A stretch of DNA of 64,000 bases from Sediminibacterium sp. Gen4 (lineage in GTDB: Bacteria; Bacteroidota; Bacteroidia; Chitinophagales; Chitinophagaceae): assembly GCA_013391385.1 (NCBI GenBank), contig JACBFI010000001.1, positions 1 to 64,000 of the forward strand, in the 5' to 3' direction. The number at the start of each line of letters is the position of its first letter. Within the stretch, counting starts at the first letter, position 1. The position numbers and the translations under genes are program-made. A model generated the notes under the pieces. The model saw only the letters and a list, made by a program, of their open reading frames with translations. It had not been told where the DNA came from and ran no database searches. Below are positions 25,095-33,867 of this stretch, piece after piece.

Positions 25095-25349
25095 TTATTG
25101 TTTGATGAAACGGATGGCTTTGATAAAGACATCTCCATTAAAGGCATTGAGTATATAGTTGCCACTACCTAAATCACTGAGATTCAAAGCCAGTTGCTGT
25201 AATCCCTCTGCTACATCAGCCACTACAGTTTTGGCCATATGTCCTTCCACGTCTAATACTTTCAGTACCAGATTTCCGGTACGTTCAGACATCACCGTCA
25301 GGTAGCTGTCGTTTTCGATGATATTTGGTTGCAGACTCTTGATGTACAT
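25095..25349 (-). CDS. Small T9SS sorting-domain-like protein, 84 aa
   Basis: The whole protein resembles a type IX secretion (type A) C-terminal sorting domain: LQPNIIENDSYLTVMSERTG, LKVLDVEGHMAKTV, LNLSDLGSGNYILNAF and FIKAIRFIKQ follow the strand pattern of that domain. It has no signal peptide and no cargo domain in front of it, so it cannot be a normal secreted T9SS substrate. Directly upstream is AAAGGAGGG about four to nine bases from the ATG, an unusually good Shine-Dalgarno sequence for this genome. It may be a free-standing small protein of this fold or the remnant of a larger gene. Moderate certainty that it is expressed. Confidence 0.65.
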   Translation of the reverse strand: MYIKSLQPNIIENDSYLTVMSERTGNLVLKVLDVEGHMAKTVVADVAEGLQQLALNLSDLGSGNYILNAFNGDVFIKAIRFIKQ

Positions 25350-25407
25350 AAACCCTCCTTTTTTTTCAATAAACGAAATAATGGCTCAGGGGGATGTTCA
25401 GAAAAGA

Positions 25408-25421
25408 CACCAAATTTGGTG
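25408..25421. other. Perfect 14-bp palindrome CACCAAATTTGGTG
   Basis: A perfect palindrome lies 60-75 bases upstream of the 25095 gene. It has the look of a repressor site but nothing in the sequence says which protein would bind it. Confidence 0.35.
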
Positions 25422-25487
25422 CCAGTGCTGCATTGATAGCCTTGGTTGGAGGAGATTTTAATGTTAGAATTCTGTTATTGTGGTTTA

Positions 25488-25574
25488 TTGCCACTGAGGG
25501 CACAGAAATGCACAGAAAAATTCTTTAGTGACTTTCAGTGTTTTCGCCGAAGGAGTCCTTTGGACAGTGGCAAT
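25488..25574. repeat. CACAGAA-type inverted repeat
   Basis: TTGCCACTG at 25488-25496 is matched by CAGTGGCAA at 25565-25573, with CACAGAAATGCACAGAAA and AGGAGTCCTTTGGA between. It belongs to the same broad family as the elements at 8136 and 42934. It lies just downstream of the 25587 gene. Confidence 0.55.
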
Positions 25575-25586
25575 AAAATAATATCA

Positions 25587-25778
25587 TTAAGGCTCCAATA
25601 ACAACCGCGTCATCGTTTCTTCGTAATCACGAATGTCTTTAAATACGCCTTCTTTGATTAACCACAACACTTCCTTACGCTCATTTTTATCTTTCAATTT
25701 AAAACGATAGTTCGCCGGAAGTTTGATACCAAACGCCCCTTTTACCATTTTAATTTTTTGAGGTTTTTTATTAGACAT
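25587..25778 (-). CDS. Small unknown protein, paralogue of the next gene, 63 aa
   Basis: This protein shares its core with the 69-aa product of the gene 50 bases upstream: P.NyRfKl....E...LWLIKEGVFKDIRDYE..mTrLLL. The shared pattern, short length and basic N-terminus (MSNKKPQKIKMVKGAF) show a tandem duplication. No known family is recognised. It is the third gene of a probable operon (26317 to 25587). A role as antitoxin or small accessory protein is inference from the gene arrangement only. Confidence 0.65.
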   Translation of the reverse strand: MSNKKPQKIKMVKGAFGIKLPANYRFKLKDKNERKEVLWLIKEGVFKDIRDYEETMTRLLLEP

Positions 25779-25827
25779 CGCGACTTTTATAGAAGGCTTT
25801 AATAATTAAAAATCGGGGATGACAAAG

Positions 25828-26037
25828 TCAATTAGTGTGCTGATTCAACAATAGCTTAGTCGTAAATAATTCATAATCTTCTATACTGTCAAAGTCACCT
25901 TCACTAATCAACCATTTTACTTCTGCTAATTCCCATTCAGTAGAAATTTTATATCTAAAATTCTTAGGGTACTTTTCGCCGAATAGTCCGATAACATAGT
26001 CTTCTTGTTTTAATATGGACTTCTGTTTTTTAGGCAT
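25828..26037 (-). CDS. Small unknown protein, paralogue of the 63-aa neighbour, 69 aa
   Basis: The core P.NFRYKI....ELAEVKWLISEGDFDSIEDYELFTTKLLL repeats, with about half the positions conserved, in the 63-aa protein downstream. Its ATG overlaps the stop codon of the 95-aa gene upstream by eight bases (ATGCCTAA), which suggests translational coupling. Acidic in the second half. No known family is recognised. Confidence 0.68.
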   Translation of the reverse strand: MPKKQKSILKQEDYVIGLFGEKYPKNFRYKISTEWELAEVKWLISEGDFDSIEDYELFTTKLLLNQHTN

Positions 26038-26317
26038 GTTTGTAATAATAGCAGGTTTTTATTACAGCAAACTTAGCAGTTAAAATGATGACAACTTGGT
26101 ATTTTTTAGCATTAAACTGAGCCACTCCGCACCAGATTCTACCCTTTTTATTTTGAAAGATTGCGCTCTTTGCAATCCTCTGTATATCAAGGAAACAAAC
26201 ATCATGAGGCGGAATATAATACATGAAGTTATGCATGATATGATCCGCATATTCAAAAGTGAGTTTTAACTCTACTTTTCTGTTCCGAATTTTTATGATG
26301 GCATTTTCTGTTCCCAC
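26030..26317 (-). CDS. Small unknown protein, possibly a RelE/BECR-like toxin, 95 aa
   Basis: The sequence starts MGTENAIIKIRNRKVELKLT and later shows KKGRIWCGVAQFNAKKYQVV then IILTAKFAVIKTCYYY. The layout 'His-containing helix, two strands with GR...G, strand of hydrophobics, then KT-Y' resembles small ribonuclease-fold toxins such as DUF4258 or BECR types, but I cannot name the family. It is the first gene of a compact operon and overlaps the next gene by eight bases. The start codon ATG 26317 is the first available. Toxin assignment is inference. Confidence 0.62.
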   Translation of the reverse strand: MGTENAIIKIRNRKVELKLTFEYADHIMHNFMYYIPPHDVCFLDIQRIAKSAIFQNKKGRIWCGVAQFNAKKYQVVIILTAKFAVIKTCYYYKHA

Positions 26318-26413
26318 TCAATCATTAAAATGGGAAGATAGAATGAGAGAAGATCACAAGAACAATATGAAAAGAATCAAGTACATATCTACCGTATTTA
26401 TACTTGAAAAATA

Positions 26414-26905
26414 TCAAACTTCTTTATCAAGAAGCATATACTTTTTCAACCCATTGATCATCATTTCATCCAAAACATCCACTAAGTTACCGTATGTACA
26501 TCCTCTTGTTGGGAATATCAATACTACCGGTTCAGCATTTCTACCAAATTCGTTTTTTACTTGTCGAATTTTCAATAACAATATTTTCCGTAACCCTTCT
26601 TTGCTATAATTGGTTTTAAAGATCTGAGTCTTATTACTTCCTTCGTAATATTGAATTTGGTTATTTTCTTCTAAAAAGATGGAAATCGTTTTCCGCTCTC
26701 CGGTTAAACTTGGGTTATCTGTTTTTTGTTCGTTAGGCAAGGGTAGAGAAATAACGGATGGGTCACTTAGTGCTGTCGTAAAAATAAAAAAAGTGATTAG
26801 TAAAAAACCCAAGTCGACCATGGGTGTTAGATCAACTCTGGTTGATAGCTTTTTATTTTTCTTTATACCAGTAGACGGTCTGGTTTGAGTTTGTATTTCT
26901 GCCAT
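26414..26905 (-). CDS. ExbD/TolR-family biopolymer transport protein
   Basis: ExbD forms part of the ExbB-ExbD proton channel that energises TonB or similar envelope systems. The single N-terminal membrane helix with its essential Asp is VDLTPMVDLGFLLITFFIFT, followed by a periplasmic domain with LPLPNEQKTDN and a C-terminal ...LVDVLDEMMINGLKKYML. I place the start at ATG 26905 (MAEIQTQTRPS), the usual opening in this phylum, rather than GTG 26959 or ATG 26947, which overlap or abut the nuclease gene. No exbB or tonB is adjacent, so it is an orphan copy. Confidence 0.88.
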   Translation of the reverse strand: MAEIQTQTRPSTGIKKNKKLSTRVDLTPMVDLGFLLITFFIFTTALSDPSVISLPLPNEQKTDNPSLTGERKTISIFLEENNQIQYYEGSNKTQIFKTNYSKEGLRKILLLKIRQVKNEFGRNAEPVVLIFPTRGCTYGNLVDVLDEMMINGLKKYMLLDKEV

Positions 26906-26952
26906 GATTGATCTTTTAAATAAGATGCTATCAAACAGATTTTCCATATATC

Positions 26953-27690
26953 TCACCACTCCAACTCCACCAACACCGGCCGATGATCAGAAGCCACCGG
27001 CTCCTCCATCACAATCGCTGATCTTACTTTGAATGGATCTTGTTTGCGCATAAGAATATAATCAATGCAGCGATCGGGTCGATCAGCCGGAAAAGTAGAT
27101 GCTTCACCACTCAAGAGTTTCCACCGCTGTTGTAAAGATTGCATAAAAGAAGAACCAGGAAGATCATTCAAATCACCTGCCAGTATCACCGGCTTATTGA
27201 AAGCGGCTGCTTCATGATTGATAATATTTACCGTATTGATTCGATCTTCTTCTGTTAATGACAAATGCGTACACAGAAAAACATAACGCTCAAATTCAAC
27301 CAACAATAAAACCCTTTTCTCTTCTCTGCCGGGCAAGGATACATAACGAACCGACAAAGGCTTCTCCTTCGACAACACACCCACCCCATATTTACCTCCA
27401 TTATAATCAATCGCAGGTGCATACATGGCAAACATGCCTGTTAACTCAGATAATTTTTGTAAGACATCTACTTGTTTACTACGATAGGTTACACTATCCA
27501 ACTCCTGCAATGCAATGACATCAGCCTTGGATATTTGTAAAATGTCTGTAATACGCCGATAATTGGTAGCCTCATCTAACCCCTTCGCATTGCGAATATT
27601 ATAACTCATTACACGAAGCTGATAAGATTGGGCATTGGTAGAGCCGAATATAATTGCTGCTAGAAGAGAAAGAAGAATGTGTTTGTACAT
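26953..27690 (-). CDS. Exported endonuclease/exonuclease/phosphatase-family protein
   Basis: The EEP fold is shown by MSYNIRNAKG (first metal-site Asn), IALQELDSVTYR (Glu), LAGDLNDLPGS (Asp and Asn) and the final ASDHRPVLVEL (Asp-His). A signal peptide (MYKHILLSLLAAIIFGSTNA) exports it. Family members cleave nucleic acids, phospholipid heads or inositol phosphates; the substrate is not determinable here. Length 245 aa is normal. The ExbD gene starts 47 bases after its stop, in the same direction, so they may share a transcript. Confidence 0.9.
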   Translation of the reverse strand: MYKHILLSLLAAIIFGSTNAQSYQLRVMSYNIRNAKGLDEATNYRRITDILQISKADVIALQELDSVTYRSKQVDVLQKLSELTGMFAMYAPAIDYNGGKYGVGVLSKEKPLSVRYVSLPGREEKRVLLLVEFERYVFLCTHLSLTEEDRINTVNIINHEAAAFNKPVILAGDLNDLPGSSFMQSLQQRWKLLSGEASTFPADRPDRCIDYILMRKQDPFKVRSAIVMEEPVASDHRPVLVELEW

Positions 27691-27715
27691 AATTGTGATG
27701 ATTGGAGAGTGGAGA

Positions 27716-27925
27716 GTGTGAAAAGTGAAAGGTGAAACGTGAAAGGGTTGGATGCATGCTCTTTCAATCCTCCGTGCAACTCTGTGCCTAACTTCTTTAC
27801 CTCTGCGGTTTTTTTACCACAGAGTGACACAGAGTGCGGCACAGAGTTGCTCGGAGGTATAAATAGAAAAGCAGGATGTAGTGGTACATCCCGCTTCCCC
27901 CTTTCACCTTTCACCTTTCACTTTC
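27716..27925. repeat. Heptamer array (GTGAAAR) and CACAGAG inverted repeat between nuclease and recQ
   Basis: GTGAAAA, GTGAAAG, GTGAAAC, GTGAAAG at about 27719-27746 are mirrored by TTTCACC, TTTCACC, TTTCACT at 27901-27921. Between them lies a CACAGAG-type inverted repeat (GCAACTCTGTGCC at 27777 against GGCACAGAGTTGC at 27839, and ACCACAGAGTGACACAGAGT between). The full 235-base gap is thus repeat material; no gene is seen. Confidence 0.7.
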
Positions 27926-30223
27926 CTAATTCCCATACACACTCAAAAACTTAATCCGCATGATCTTCAGCTGTTCCCAGGTGTAATCATTCTCACTGAG
28001 TTCTTGTTGTGCAATTTGAAGGGAGGAGGTTTCACAGTTCTTGAAATATTCAATGATCTCTTCCTGATCGTATTCATCCAGCCATTCATCAATGGCGTAA
28101 TCCAGGTTCAGTTTGGTTCCACTGGCTGCAATGGTTTCCATTTCTTCCAGTAGCTCATCTAAACGCAAACTTTTATTTCTCGCAATGGTTTCCAGCGGTA
28201 TTTTTTTGTCTACGTTCTGAATGATATATATTTTATTGTTCGCCTTATTCGCCACACTCTTCATCACAAAATCATCCGGCTTTTCAATTTCATTCTCTTC
28301 TACATACTTGGCTATCATCTCTACAAATGGCTTCCCATATTTCAGTGCCTTCCCTTTACTTACACCCTGACATTTCTCCAACTCCTGTAATGTGGTTGGA
28401 TACAAAGTAGCCATATCCTGTAATGAAGTTTCCAGGAAGATCACGAATGGAGGCAGGTTCTTTTTCTTGGCTTCTTTTTGACGCAATTCTTTGAGCATTT
28501 CAAAAAGCTTATCATCGGCTGCTGCTCCGGTTTGTGTTCCACCCTCACCTTCTTCATCATCGGCATTGGCATCTTCAAATAAATTATTCAGTACAATTTT
28601 GAAGGAAGCAGGCTTCTTCAAAAACTTCTCTCCTTTTTCTGTGATCTTCAGTAAGCCATACTCTTCAATATCTTTTCTGATCAGGTTTTCCAGCATCATT
28701 TGTCGGATCAGACTATTCCATAAATGCAGCTCTTTATCTTTTCCGATACCAAATACTTCCAACTGGTCATGTCTGAACATACCGATTTGTGGCGTCAGTT
28801 TTCCGATCAATACACTGATCACATAATCGGTTACAAATCTTTCATCCAATGCCTGAATGGTTTTCAGCACTTGCACTACTTCTTCCTTTACTTCGATCTT
28901 CTCTTTCGGATTGCGACAGTTATCACAATTCCCGCAATTCTTTTCTTCCCAGGTTTCACCGAAATAGTGTAACAATATCTTTCTTCTGCAAACAGAACTT
29001 TCTGCATAGGCAACCGTTTCATCAATCAGTTGTCCGCCTACTTCTCTTTCACTCAAAGGTTTATCACGCATCAAGTGTTCGAGCTTTGCCACGTCTTTAT
29101 GTGAATAGTAGAGCACACAGATACCTTCTAATCCATCTCTTCCTGCACGTCCTGTTTCCTGATAATAATTCTCAATCGATTTGGGAATATTGAAGTGGAT
29201 CACGAAACGGATATCCGGTTTATCAATTCCCATTCCAAATGCGATGGTAGCGACAATCACCTGTACATCTTCATTTAAAAACTGGTCTTGTCTTTCTGCA
29301 CGCAGTTTCTGATCCAGTCCCGCATGATAGGCTACTGCCTTAATATTATTCGCTACCAGTAATTCAGCCAGTTCTTCGGTGGTTTTACGGTTCAGTGTAT
29401 AAATGATCCCGCTTTTTCCTTTATGCTGACTGATGAACTTTACAATATGTTTTACCGTCTGGTCTTTTTTGATCTTGGGTTGGATCTCATAATAAAGATT
29501 GGTACGGTTGAAAGAAGAAATCAAAATATTGGGATCGCGTAAACCCAGGTTCTTGACGATATCACTCTGTACTTTGGGTGTTGCGGTAGCTGTTAATGCA
29601 ATGACCGGAACATCGGGATTGATAATATCCATCATTTCACGTAAGCGACGGTATTCTGGTCTGAAATCATGTCCCCACTCAGAGATACAGTGCGCTTCAT
29701 CCACAGCAAAAAACGAAATCTTGAGATCACGGAAATATTCCAGGTTTTCTGCCTTGGTCAAGGTTTCCGGGGCTACATACAGCAGTTTGGTTTTACCACT
29801 GTCGAGGTCTTCTTTCACTGCTTTGATCTGTCCTTTATTGAGGGAAGAATTCAGGAAATGGGCTACATCATCCTTTTCGCTGTATCCTCTTACGAGGTCT
29901 ACCTGATTTTTCATCAAGGCGATCAAAGGAGATACAATAATGGCACAGCCATCAAGAATCATGGCCGGGAGCTGATAACATAAACTTTTTCCGCCACCGG
30001 TAGGCATGATGACAAATGTATCTTGTCCACTTAGCAGACTTCTAATCGATTTTTCCTGTGTTCCTTTGAATTCACGGAAGCCAAAATAGGTTTCGAGGGC
30101 GCCGTGGATATCGTATTGACTTCCTTTTAACGCTACAGGACCAGTTCTCTTCCCGACCTTAATGGGGGGTCTCTCTTTCACCGTTGCTTTTTTTGCCGGG
30201 GTTTTCTTTGTGCTTGTTGCCAT
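27926..30223 (-). CDS. recQ: ATP-dependent DNA helicase RecQ
   Basis: RecQ unwinds DNA 3'-5' in recombination and repair. In order: helicase motif 0 and I ([30 protein letters not shown]), [23 protein letters not shown] ([11 protein letters not shown]), the zinc-binding RecQ-Ct with four Cys ([10 protein letters not shown]....CGNCDNC), winged helix, HRDC (about residues 550-640) and a further C-terminal helical/HTH region ([20 protein letters not shown]) common in Bacteroidota RecQ. The longer frame adds eight residues; ATG 30223 ([12 protein letters not shown]) is preferred. 765 aa, full length. Confidence 0.96.
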   Translation of the reverse strand: MATSTKKTPAKKATVKERPPIKVGKRTGPVALKGSQYDIHGALETYFGFREFKGTQEKSIRSLLSGQDTFVIMPTGGGKSLCYQLPAMILDGCAIIVSPLIALMKNQVDLVRGYSEKDDVAHFLNSSLNKGQIKAVKEDLDSGKTKLLYVAPETLTKAENLEYFRDLKISFFAVDEAHCISEWGHDFRPEYRRLREMMDIINPDVPVIALTATATPKVQSDIVKNLGLRDPNILISSFNRTNLYYEIQPKIKKDQTVKHIVKFISQHKGKSGIIYTLNRKTTEELAELLVANNIKAVAYHAGLDQKLRAERQDQFLNEDVQVIVATIAFGMGIDKPDIRFVIHFNIPKSIENYYQETGRAGRDGLEGICVLYYSHKDVAKLEHLMRDKPLSEREVGGQLIDETVAYAESSVCRRKILLHYFGETWEEKNCGNCDNCRNPKEKIEVKEEVVQVLKTIQALDERFVTDYVISVLIGKLTPQIGMFRHDQLEVFGIGKDKELHLWNSLIRQMMLENLIRKDIEEYGLLKITEKGEKFLKKPASFKIVLNNLFEDANADDEEGEGGTQTGAAADDKLFEMLKELRQKEAKKKNLPPFVIFLETSLQDMATLYPTTLQELEKCQGVSKGKALKYGKPFVEMIAKYVEENEIEKPDDFVMKSVANKANNKIYIIQNVDKKIPLETIARNKSLRLDELLEEMETIAASGTKLNLDYAIDEWLDEYDQEEIIEYFKNCETSSLQIAQQELSENDYTWEQLKIMRIKFLSVYGN

Positions 30224-30433
30224 GTATTTACAATAGGTTTTCCGCACCTGCGGAGCCGGTTATAATCATATAAGATACCTCTTTTTCCCGGAATTTTCAC
30301 TTAAAATTTGCCAATTGGCGCAGAGGAAGTGTTTCCGGCGGACCCGGTCTTTGGTGCACTTTTGAGTTTTTTTCAAAAGGACGGCGAAGTTAATGAAGAA
30401 TGGGATGATTACACAGACTTTGCTGTTAAAGTT

Positions 30434-30441
30434 TACCTTTG
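30434..30441 (+). promoter_or_regulatory. Putative -7 box for kdsD (TACCTTTG)
   Basis: TACCTTTG matches TAnnTTTG and its last base is only six bases before ATG 30448. A transcript starting at the usual distance would be leaderless or nearly so. Confidence 0.55.
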
Positions 30442-30447
30442 TGCAGC

Positions 30448-31410
30448 ATGAAAAAAACGATCCTAGAAACAGCCATTACAACGATTAAGCTGGAAGCGGC
30501 ATCTGTTGCCGGATTATCGGCATTTATTGATGACGCTTTTGAAAAAACGATTCGCATCTTGGCCAACTGCAAAGGTCGGATTGTGATCAGTGGTATTGGA
30601 AAAAGTGCGATTGTAGCGCAAAAAATAGTTGCTACCCTTAATTCAACAGGTACACCCTCTCTTTTCATGCATGCGGCAGACGCCATCCACGGCGATCTGG
30701 GTATGGTTCAGCAAGATGATGTAGTGATGCTGATCAGTAAAAGCGGGGAAAGTCCGGAAATCAAAGTATTGGTTCCCCTGATCAAAAACTTTGGTAATAT
30801 TTTGATCGGAATGGTGGGCAATATGCAAAGTTTTCTGGCGCAGTCATCAGATCATGTATTGAATACCACGGTGAGCCAGGAAGCCTGCCCCAATAATCTC
30901 GCCCCCACCAGCAGTACCACGGCTCAAATGGTAATGGGTGATGTGTTAGCCGTTTGTTTGATGGAATTACATGGTTTCTCTGGACATGATTTTGCCAAAT
31001 ACCATCCGGGCGGAAACCTTGGCAAGCGTTTGTACCTGAGGGTGGCAGATCTGTATCTTAATAATGAACAGCCCAAAGTGTCATCGAATGCTACCCTCAA
31101 ACAGGTGATTGTTGAAATAACAGAAAAAAGATTAGGCGTTACTGCTGTTGTGAATAATAACAACACAGTATTAGGTATCATCACAGATGGTGATTTACGA
31201 AGAATGTTAGAAAAAACAAATGAACTGGGTGCTATTACTGCAGCCGATATTTTAACAGCAAATCCCAAAAGTATAGAACCCGGTATGCTTGCCGTAGAGG
31301 CTTTGGATATCATGAGAGATCATGATATTAGTCAATTGGTTGTAGCAGAAAACGGAAATTACTTGGGTATTTTGCATATACATGACTTGGTAAGAGAAGG
31401 AATTATTTAA
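30448..31410 (+). CDS. kdsD: D-arabinose 5-phosphate isomerase (KpsF/GutQ family)
   Basis: The enzyme interconverts ribulose 5-phosphate and arabinose 5-phosphate, the first step toward the Kdo of lipopolysaccharide. The N-terminal SIS domain shows GRIVISGIGKSAIVAQKIVA, HAADAIHGDLGM, LISKSGESPEIK and TTVSQEACPNNLAPTSSTTA, followed by HPGGNLGKRL. Two CBS domains make up the last 120 residues (VLGIITDGDLRRMLEK, ...NYLGILHIHDLVREGII). 320 aa, typical. It opens a same-strand run with the mannose-1-phosphate guanylyltransferase, consistent with surface-sugar synthesis. Confidence 0.94.
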   Translation: MKKTILETAITTIKLEAASVAGLSAFIDDAFEKTIRILANCKGRIVISGIGKSAIVAQKIVATLNSTGTPSLFMHAADAIHGDLGMVQQDDVVMLISKSGESPEIKVLVPLIKNFGNILIGMVGNMQSFLAQSSDHVLNTTVSQEACPNNLAPTSSTTAQMVMGDVLAVCLMELHGFSGHDFAKYHPGGNLGKRLYLRVADLYLNNEQPKVSSNATLKQVIVEITEKRLGVTAVVNNNNTVLGIITDGDLRRMLEKTNELGAITAADILTANPKSIEPGMLAVEALDIMRDHDISQLVVAENGNYLGILHIHDLVREGII

Positions 31411-31544
31411 AGATTCAAGTAAAAAGAAACAAGATACAAGCAAGAGATAAGTATCTCACTGAGATATAATCAAGATTAATCATTGGATTACTAAATAAGC
31501 CTGTAATATTGCAGCGTTTATTCAGGGATTAAAAAAGCGTGTCA

Positions 31545-32627
31545 ATGAATCAGCATCACTATGTAGCCATCATGGCCGGAGGGATTGGTAGTCGTTTCTG
31601 GCCGATGAGCAGAACAGCTTATCCAAAACAGTTTTTAGATATTCTGCATACCGGTAAATCATTGCTTCAATGGACCTATGAACGTTATGCAACTTTCATT
31701 CCCAAAGAAAATATTTTCATTGTCACTTCTGATGAATATGTTCCCATTGTTCATCAACAACTGAAACAGCTTCCGGTTGAAAATATTCTTGCCGAACCTA
31801 GCCGCAAGAATACCGCGCCTTGTATTGCGTATATTTCTTTTAAACTAGCGCAGAAGGATCCAGAAGCATCACTCATTGTAGCACCCAGTGATCATATGAT
31901 TTTAGATAATGAAGCTTTTCGCAGCATTACCTTAAAAGCATTGGATTTTGTGAGTCATATTAAGTCATTGGTAACACTGGGTATTACACCTACACATCCG
32001 AATACAGGTTATGGTTATATTCAGCATGATAGCATGACAGTTGCAGAAGGTATTTATAAAGTAAAAACCTTCACTGAAAAACCCAATCTTGAACTTGCCA
32101 AGACTTTTATCAGCAGTGGCGATTTTCTTTGGAATGCGGGCATCTTTGTATGGCAAGTTAAAAATGTGGTAAAAGCTTTTGAGCAATACCAACCTGAGAT
32201 GTTTGAATTGTTTGATGCCGAAAAGAAAAATTTCAATACTACCGAAGAAAAAGCAGCGATTGATAGAATTTATCCACTCTGTACCAATATTTCTATTGAT
32301 GTAGCCATCATGGAAAAAGCAGATAATGTGTATGTGATTCCTTCCTCTTTTGGATGGAGTGATTTGGGTACCTGGAACAGTGCTTATGATAATCTGGAAA
32401 AAGATTATCTAGGTAATGCAGTAGCCAGCGAAAACGTGATCGTGATCGATGCAACCAAGTGTATGGTATCTGCCCCTAAAGAGAAATTATTGGTATTACA
32501 AGGATTGGATGATTTTATTGTAGTAGATACCAAAGATGTATTATTAATTTGTCGGAAAGACAAGGAACAGTCGATCAAAGAATACGTTGCAGAAGTAAAA
32601 AGAAATAAGGGAGATAAATATCTTTAA
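31545..32627 (+). CDS. manC: Mannose-1-phosphate guanylyltransferase
   Basis: This enzyme makes GDP-mannose from GTP and mannose 1-phosphate for cell-surface polysaccharides. The nucleotidyltransferase signature AGGIGSRFWPMSRTAYPKQF is at the N-terminus, with AEPSRKNTAPCIAYISFKLA, VAPSDHMI, FTEKPNLE and WNAGIFVW further on. At 360 aa it lacks the C-terminal cupin phosphomannose-isomerase domain of bifunctional ManC. ATG 31545 is preferred to the GTG two codons earlier. It follows kdsD by 134 bases and may have its own promoter (TAATATTG near 31504). Confidence 0.93.
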   Translation: MNQHHYVAIMAGGIGSRFWPMSRTAYPKQFLDILHTGKSLLQWTYERYATFIPKENIFIVTSDEYVPIVHQQLKQLPVENILAEPSRKNTAPCIAYISFKLAQKDPEASLIVAPSDHMILDNEAFRSITLKALDFVSHIKSLVTLGITPTHPNTGYGYIQHDSMTVAEGIYKVKTFTEKPNLELAKTFISSGDFLWNAGIFVWQVKNVVKAFEQYQPEMFELFDAEKKNFNTTEEKAAIDRIYPLCTNISIDVAIMEKADNVYVIPSSFGWSDLGTWNSAYDNLEKDYLGNAVASENVIVIDATKCMVSAPKEKLLVLQGLDDFIVVDTKDVLLICRKDKEQSIKEYVAEVKRNKGDKYL

Positions 32628-32759
32628 TTATTTTCCGACAATATCTTCCTAAAAACTAACGATCAATCGCTTCCAAAAAATTAGTTCTTTTGAGATGCGA
32701 GGTATTGATTAGATTTGGCTTACCCTGTTTATTGTAACAGGTACCATTCGATTTGTAAA

Positions 32760-33830
32760 ATGCCAGAGATGAAAACCGTTATTACCGGAACAGGAAGTTA
32801 TATCCCACCACACATTAAGACCAACAGAGATTTTACCATTCAGGATTTTTATACTGAAGATCATGAGCGTATTGTGGCTGCCCCTAATGATATTATTGAA
32901 AAGTTTCGAGACATTACCGGTATTGAAGAAAGAAGATATGTAGGTACTGAATTTAATGCCTCAGATATGGCACTCATAGCTGCCAAGCATGCCATTGAAG
33001 ACGCTGGTATTGACCCTGAAACCATTGATCAAATCATTGTAGCCCACAACTTTGGTAACGTCGTAAAACATACTATTCAAACCGATGTTCTTCCGGCATT
33101 GGCTTCTCGTGTGAAGCAGGGTTTACAAATCCAAAATCCTTCCTGTGTTGCGTATGATATTCTGTTTGGTTGTCCGGGTTGGATACAAGGTGTTATTCAA
33201 GCCGATGCTTATATCAAAGCCGGTATCGCTAAAAAATGTTTGGTGATTGGTACGGAAACACTCAGCCGTGTCATCGATCATTATGATCGCGATAGCATGA
33301 TCTTTAGTGATGGCGCCGGTGCTTGTATCATTGAAGCACAGGAAAGTGAGAGCGGTATTTTAGCGGCCAGTGTACAAAGTCATTGTATAGATGAAGCCTA
33401 TTATTTGTACATGGGTAAATCCAATTTCCCTGAATCAGATCCGCGCATTCGTTATATTAAAATGAAAGGCAGAAAAGTGTATGAGTATGCCATTAAAAAT
33501 GTACCTGCTGCTATGAAAGATTGCTTAGAAAAAGCTGGGGTACATGTAACCGAAGTAAAAAAGTTTTTCCTCCATCAAGCCAATGAAAAAATGGATGAAG
33601 GATTTATTAAAGTACTTTACAAGTTATACGGATTAAAAGAAGTGCCTGCCGGTGTGATGCCGATGAGTATTCATAAATTAGGTAATAGTTCTGTGGCCAC
33701 CATTCCTACACTCTATGATTTGGTAAAACGTGGCATATTGGATGATCATTCCTTACAGTCCGGCGATATTGTGATGTTTGCTTCAGTGGGTGCAGGAATG
33801 AATATCAATGCGGTATGTTATCGGGTGTAA
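32760..33830 (+). CDS. 3-oxoacyl-ACP synthase III (FabH-like)
   Basis: KAS III enzymes condense an acyl-CoA with malonyl-ACP. The catalytic Cys lies in NPSCVAYDILFGCPGW, the His in FFLHQANEKM and the Asn in LGNSSVATIPTL, so the triad is intact. At 356 aa it is longer than housekeeping FabH (about 330), with an extra early segment (RDFTIQDFYTEDHERIVAAP). That is typical of the second FabH-like group in Bacteroidota, whose products may be special fatty acids or secondary lipids. ATG 32760 was chosen; ATG 32769 is possible. It is not next to other fatty-acid genes. Confidence 0.88.
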   Translation: MPEMKTVITGTGSYIPPHIKTNRDFTIQDFYTEDHERIVAAPNDIIEKFRDITGIEERRYVGTEFNASDMALIAAKHAIEDAGIDPETIDQIIVAHNFGNVVKHTIQTDVLPALASRVKQGLQIQNPSCVAYDILFGCPGWIQGVIQADAYIKAGIAKKCLVIGTETLSRVIDHYDRDSMIFSDGAGACIIEAQESESGILAASVQSHCIDEAYYLYMGKSNFPESDPRIRYIKMKGRKVYEYAIKNVPAAMKDCLEKAGVHVTEVKKFFLHQANEKMDEGFIKVLYKLYGLKEVPAGVMPMSIHKLGNSSVATIPTLYDLVKRGILDDHSLQSGDIVMFASVGAGMNINAVCYRV

Positions 33831-33867
33831 CAAACTGATGTATTTGCTTGATATGAAGTGATCACTT

